From assembly GCF_003007675.1 (NCBI RefSeq), contig NZ_PXNP01000085.1:147960-211959 (forward strand): a stretch of DNA of 64,000 nucleotides. Direction: 5' to 3'. A program made the translations under genes and the position numbers. The notes under the pieces were generated by a model. That model did not search any database and had not been told where the DNA came from. It worked only from the letters and a program-made list of their open reading frames with translations. Source of the stretch: Marinobacter fuscus. GTDB taxonomy: Bacteria; Pseudomonadota; Gammaproteobacteria; Pseudomonadales; Oleiphilaceae. Shown piece after piece: positions 62,516-64,000 of this stretch. The stretch's first letter is position 1, and every line of letters begins with the position of its first letter.

Positions 62516-63895
62516 TCAGCTCAGTGCGGTCAGCTTCGGCAGCCCCTTCAGCAGCGTCGGCCACCACTTGTCGGCGGCGGCCCCCAGATGAACGGTGATT
62601 CGCCGAGCGTGCAGCCTCAGCGTGGCGGCGACCTTCAGCACCTGCTCGCGCATCCGGCTGAGGCTCCAGCCTTGCCGGGTCTGCCGCTCCAGCAGGCAGC
62701 GCAGGCCATGCAGGACCTGGTAGGCGTAGAGACTCAGTAGCAGACTCACTTCGTTGCGGGCCATCACCTCTTGAACGGTGGAAGCGCCGCGGTCGGTCGA
62801 GGAGAGATGCACGTCGAGTGCTGATTTCACCTCGCCCATGTGCGCCTCGGCGCTGCCGCGCTTGCGATAGAGTGCTAGGACCTTCTCTGGCGGCCAGTCG
62901 AACTTGCTGAGGTTGGTGACCAGGAAGAAGGCATGCAGCAGCAGGTCATCGGGGCGTTCCTGCACCACCAGCACTACGCGCCGCGGTGCCGACCAGGAGC
63001 CGGCTTGGTACTCCAGATCGTGGCACCACTCGCGAGGCTGCTCGGGTGGCCGGCCGGGTGGCCGCTTCAGGAGCGGTGCTGCCAGCTTCTGTAGACCGGT
63101 GTGACTGCGCAACCGGCCCAGGTATTCGATCTCCCGATCCTCCAGGGCCTCCAGCGTCGCGTTATCGGTAAAACCGGCGTCGATGCGCACACGAACCTGT
63201 GCCCCGGTGCTCTCGTTGAGTCGTCGTACCAGATGCGGGATCCAGGTGTCGGCGTTCTCTGCCGGGCCGGCGTTGCCCTCGCGCAGCAGGCCGCCCACCA
63301 TGTCGCCGGTCTCCGCCAACGATGCGACCAGCGGCGAGTAGATGCGGGCCCCGTAAAGGCCATGATAGGCCGACCCGCCCTGATGGCCATGCACCTCGAT
63401 CGGCAGGCCATCGATGTCCAGCGTCAGCTGTTTGGGACGTTCACCGTTCTGCAGCGAGGTCAGGCGCCAGACCACCAGCCGCAACAGGCCTTCGTGCACG
63501 GCATCGATATTGTCGTTACGACCGAGGCAGCTCAGCAGCCGCGACAGCGTGGCTTGAGACGGCCGGTCCTGGACCAGGGGTGTCATGCCGCGTGCATCGC
63601 TGCAGGCCAACTGCCAAAGCGGGTCACGGCGCAGCGTGTCGGTATCGCTGAGATCGATCCAGCCCATCGCACGCTGCAGCACCAAGGTACGCAACTGGCT
63701 GGCCAGCGAATGACGGATGCGCAGCGGGTGGCGTCGATCGACCAGATTGTCTTCCAGCGCCTCGATCACGCCGCTGTTGTCGAGGGCTTCACGCAGCAGC
63801 AGGGCGCCGCTGTCGCTGGTGGTGCGCTGGCCGCTCAGCTCAACACGGACAGAGCCGTTGCATGAGGGCGTCCAGGTGGATAGGCTTTCACCCAT
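62516..63895 (-). CDS. IS1380-family transposase
   Basis: A 459-residue DDE transposase of the DDE_Tnp_1 type. Probable catalytic residues are Asp in LDIDGLPIEVHGHQGGSAYHGLYG, Asp in VRIDAGFTD and Glu in YRKRGSAEAHMGEVKSALD. The ATG at 63895 (MGESLSTW) has AAGAGGA about 9 bases upstream. The in-frame ATG at 63934 has a poor ribosome site. The frame is complete, so the element is probably still mobile. Confidence 0.93.
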   Translation of the reverse strand: MGESLSTWTPSCNGSVRVELSGQRTTSDSGALLLREALDNSGVIEALEDNLVDRRHPLRIRHSLASQLRTLVLQRAMGWIDLSDTDTLRRDPLWQLACSDARGMTPLVQDRPSQATLSRLLSCLGRNDNIDAVHEGLLRLVVWRLTSLQNGERPKQLTLDIDGLPIEVHGHQGGSAYHGLYGARIYSPLVASLAETGDMVGGLLREGNAGPAENADTWIPHLVRRLNESTGAQVRVRIDAGFTDNATLEALEDREIEYLGRLRSHTGLQKLAAPLLKRPPGRPPEQPREWCHDLEYQAGSWSAPRRVVLVVQERPDDLLLHAFFLVTNLSKFDWPPEKVLALYRKRGSAEAHMGEVKSALDVHLSSTDRGASTVQEVMARNEVSLLLSLYAYQVLHGLRCLLERQTRQGWSLSRMREQVLKVAATLRLHARRITVHLGAAADKWWPTLLKGLPKLTALS

Positions 63896-63980
63896 GGCGA
63901 GTGGTCCTCTTGAATCGTGTTCTGGCAGGAACATCCTGATTCTACAAGAGAAAACCTCTCGCCATCTTCGTTTTCAGGTC

Positions 63981-64000
63981 GGCCTCATGAATAAGCCGGG
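63981..64000. repeat. Right terminal inverted repeat of the IS element
   Basis: GGCCTCATGAATAAGCCGGG at the very end of the window is the partner of the left repeat. Confidence 0.85.

Larger units (their letters stand above)
62283..64000 (-). mobile_element. IS1380-family insertion sequence
   Basis: The element runs from 62283 to the last base of the window. Its ends CCCGCCTTATTCACGAGGGC (left) and, as reverse complement, CCCGGCTTATTCATGAGGCC (right) match at 17 of 20 positions. The left flank is TTAA (62279-62282), consistent with the 4-base target duplications of this family; the second copy would lie just beyond the window. The 1718-base length is normal. GC content is high compared with the AT-richer SIR2 gene it interrupts. 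Confidence 0.88.

Overview
The window reads as a chromosome segment of a marine gammaproteobacterium, most like Marinobacter. This is inference from protein style (serA with a divergent D-2-hydroxyglutarate dehydrogenase, an imelysin/di-heme operon, two Mrp antiporter operons, an AlkK-type acyl-CoA ligase) and from a moderately GC-rich backbone; no search was run. No rRNA, tRNA, CRISPR array or prophage was seen.

Positions 1-24336 are housekeeping and accessory metabolism: a fumarylacetoacetate-hydrolase family enzyme, an ABC1-type kinase, a sirtuin coupled to a D-2-hydroxyglutarate dehydrogenase-like flavoenzyme, divergent serA, an OmpA-type lipoprotein, two alpha/beta hydrolases, a GIY-YIG protein, an EamA transporter, an MscS channel next to an unrecognised protein, rlmJ, an iron-uptake-type operon (imelysin lipoprotein, di-heme c-type protein, second imelysin, DUF1513), an MFS transporter, a chemotaxis receptor and an acyl-CoA dehydrogenase. 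Positions 24337-36364 hold two complete but different Mrp Na+/H+ antiporter operons in tandem, the first with fused A and B subunits and a long structured leader.

Positions 36365-54273 carry an acyl-CoA ligase, dadA, a SUI1-family factor, a YigZ protein, a Cpx-like two-component system divergent from a Spy/CpxP-like protein with a CpxR-type box between them, a dodecin, a branched-chain amino-acid module (azlCD divergent from leucine dehydrogenase, then an NSS transporter), a TSUP permease, an ABC-F protein and ppiC.

Positions 54287-64000 are a decaying defence island. They hold a YgjP-type metallopeptidase coupled to a type I restriction subunit hsdR with no hsdM or hsdS in view, remnants of an AlbA_2-domain gene and a RhuM gene, and an AT-richer HerA + SIR2 pair resembling the SIR2-HerA (Nezha) anti-phage system. 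An IS1380-family element has removed the start of the SIR2 gene. Short copies resembling the hsdR start lie before each remnant gene, which suggests repeated recombination at this locus.
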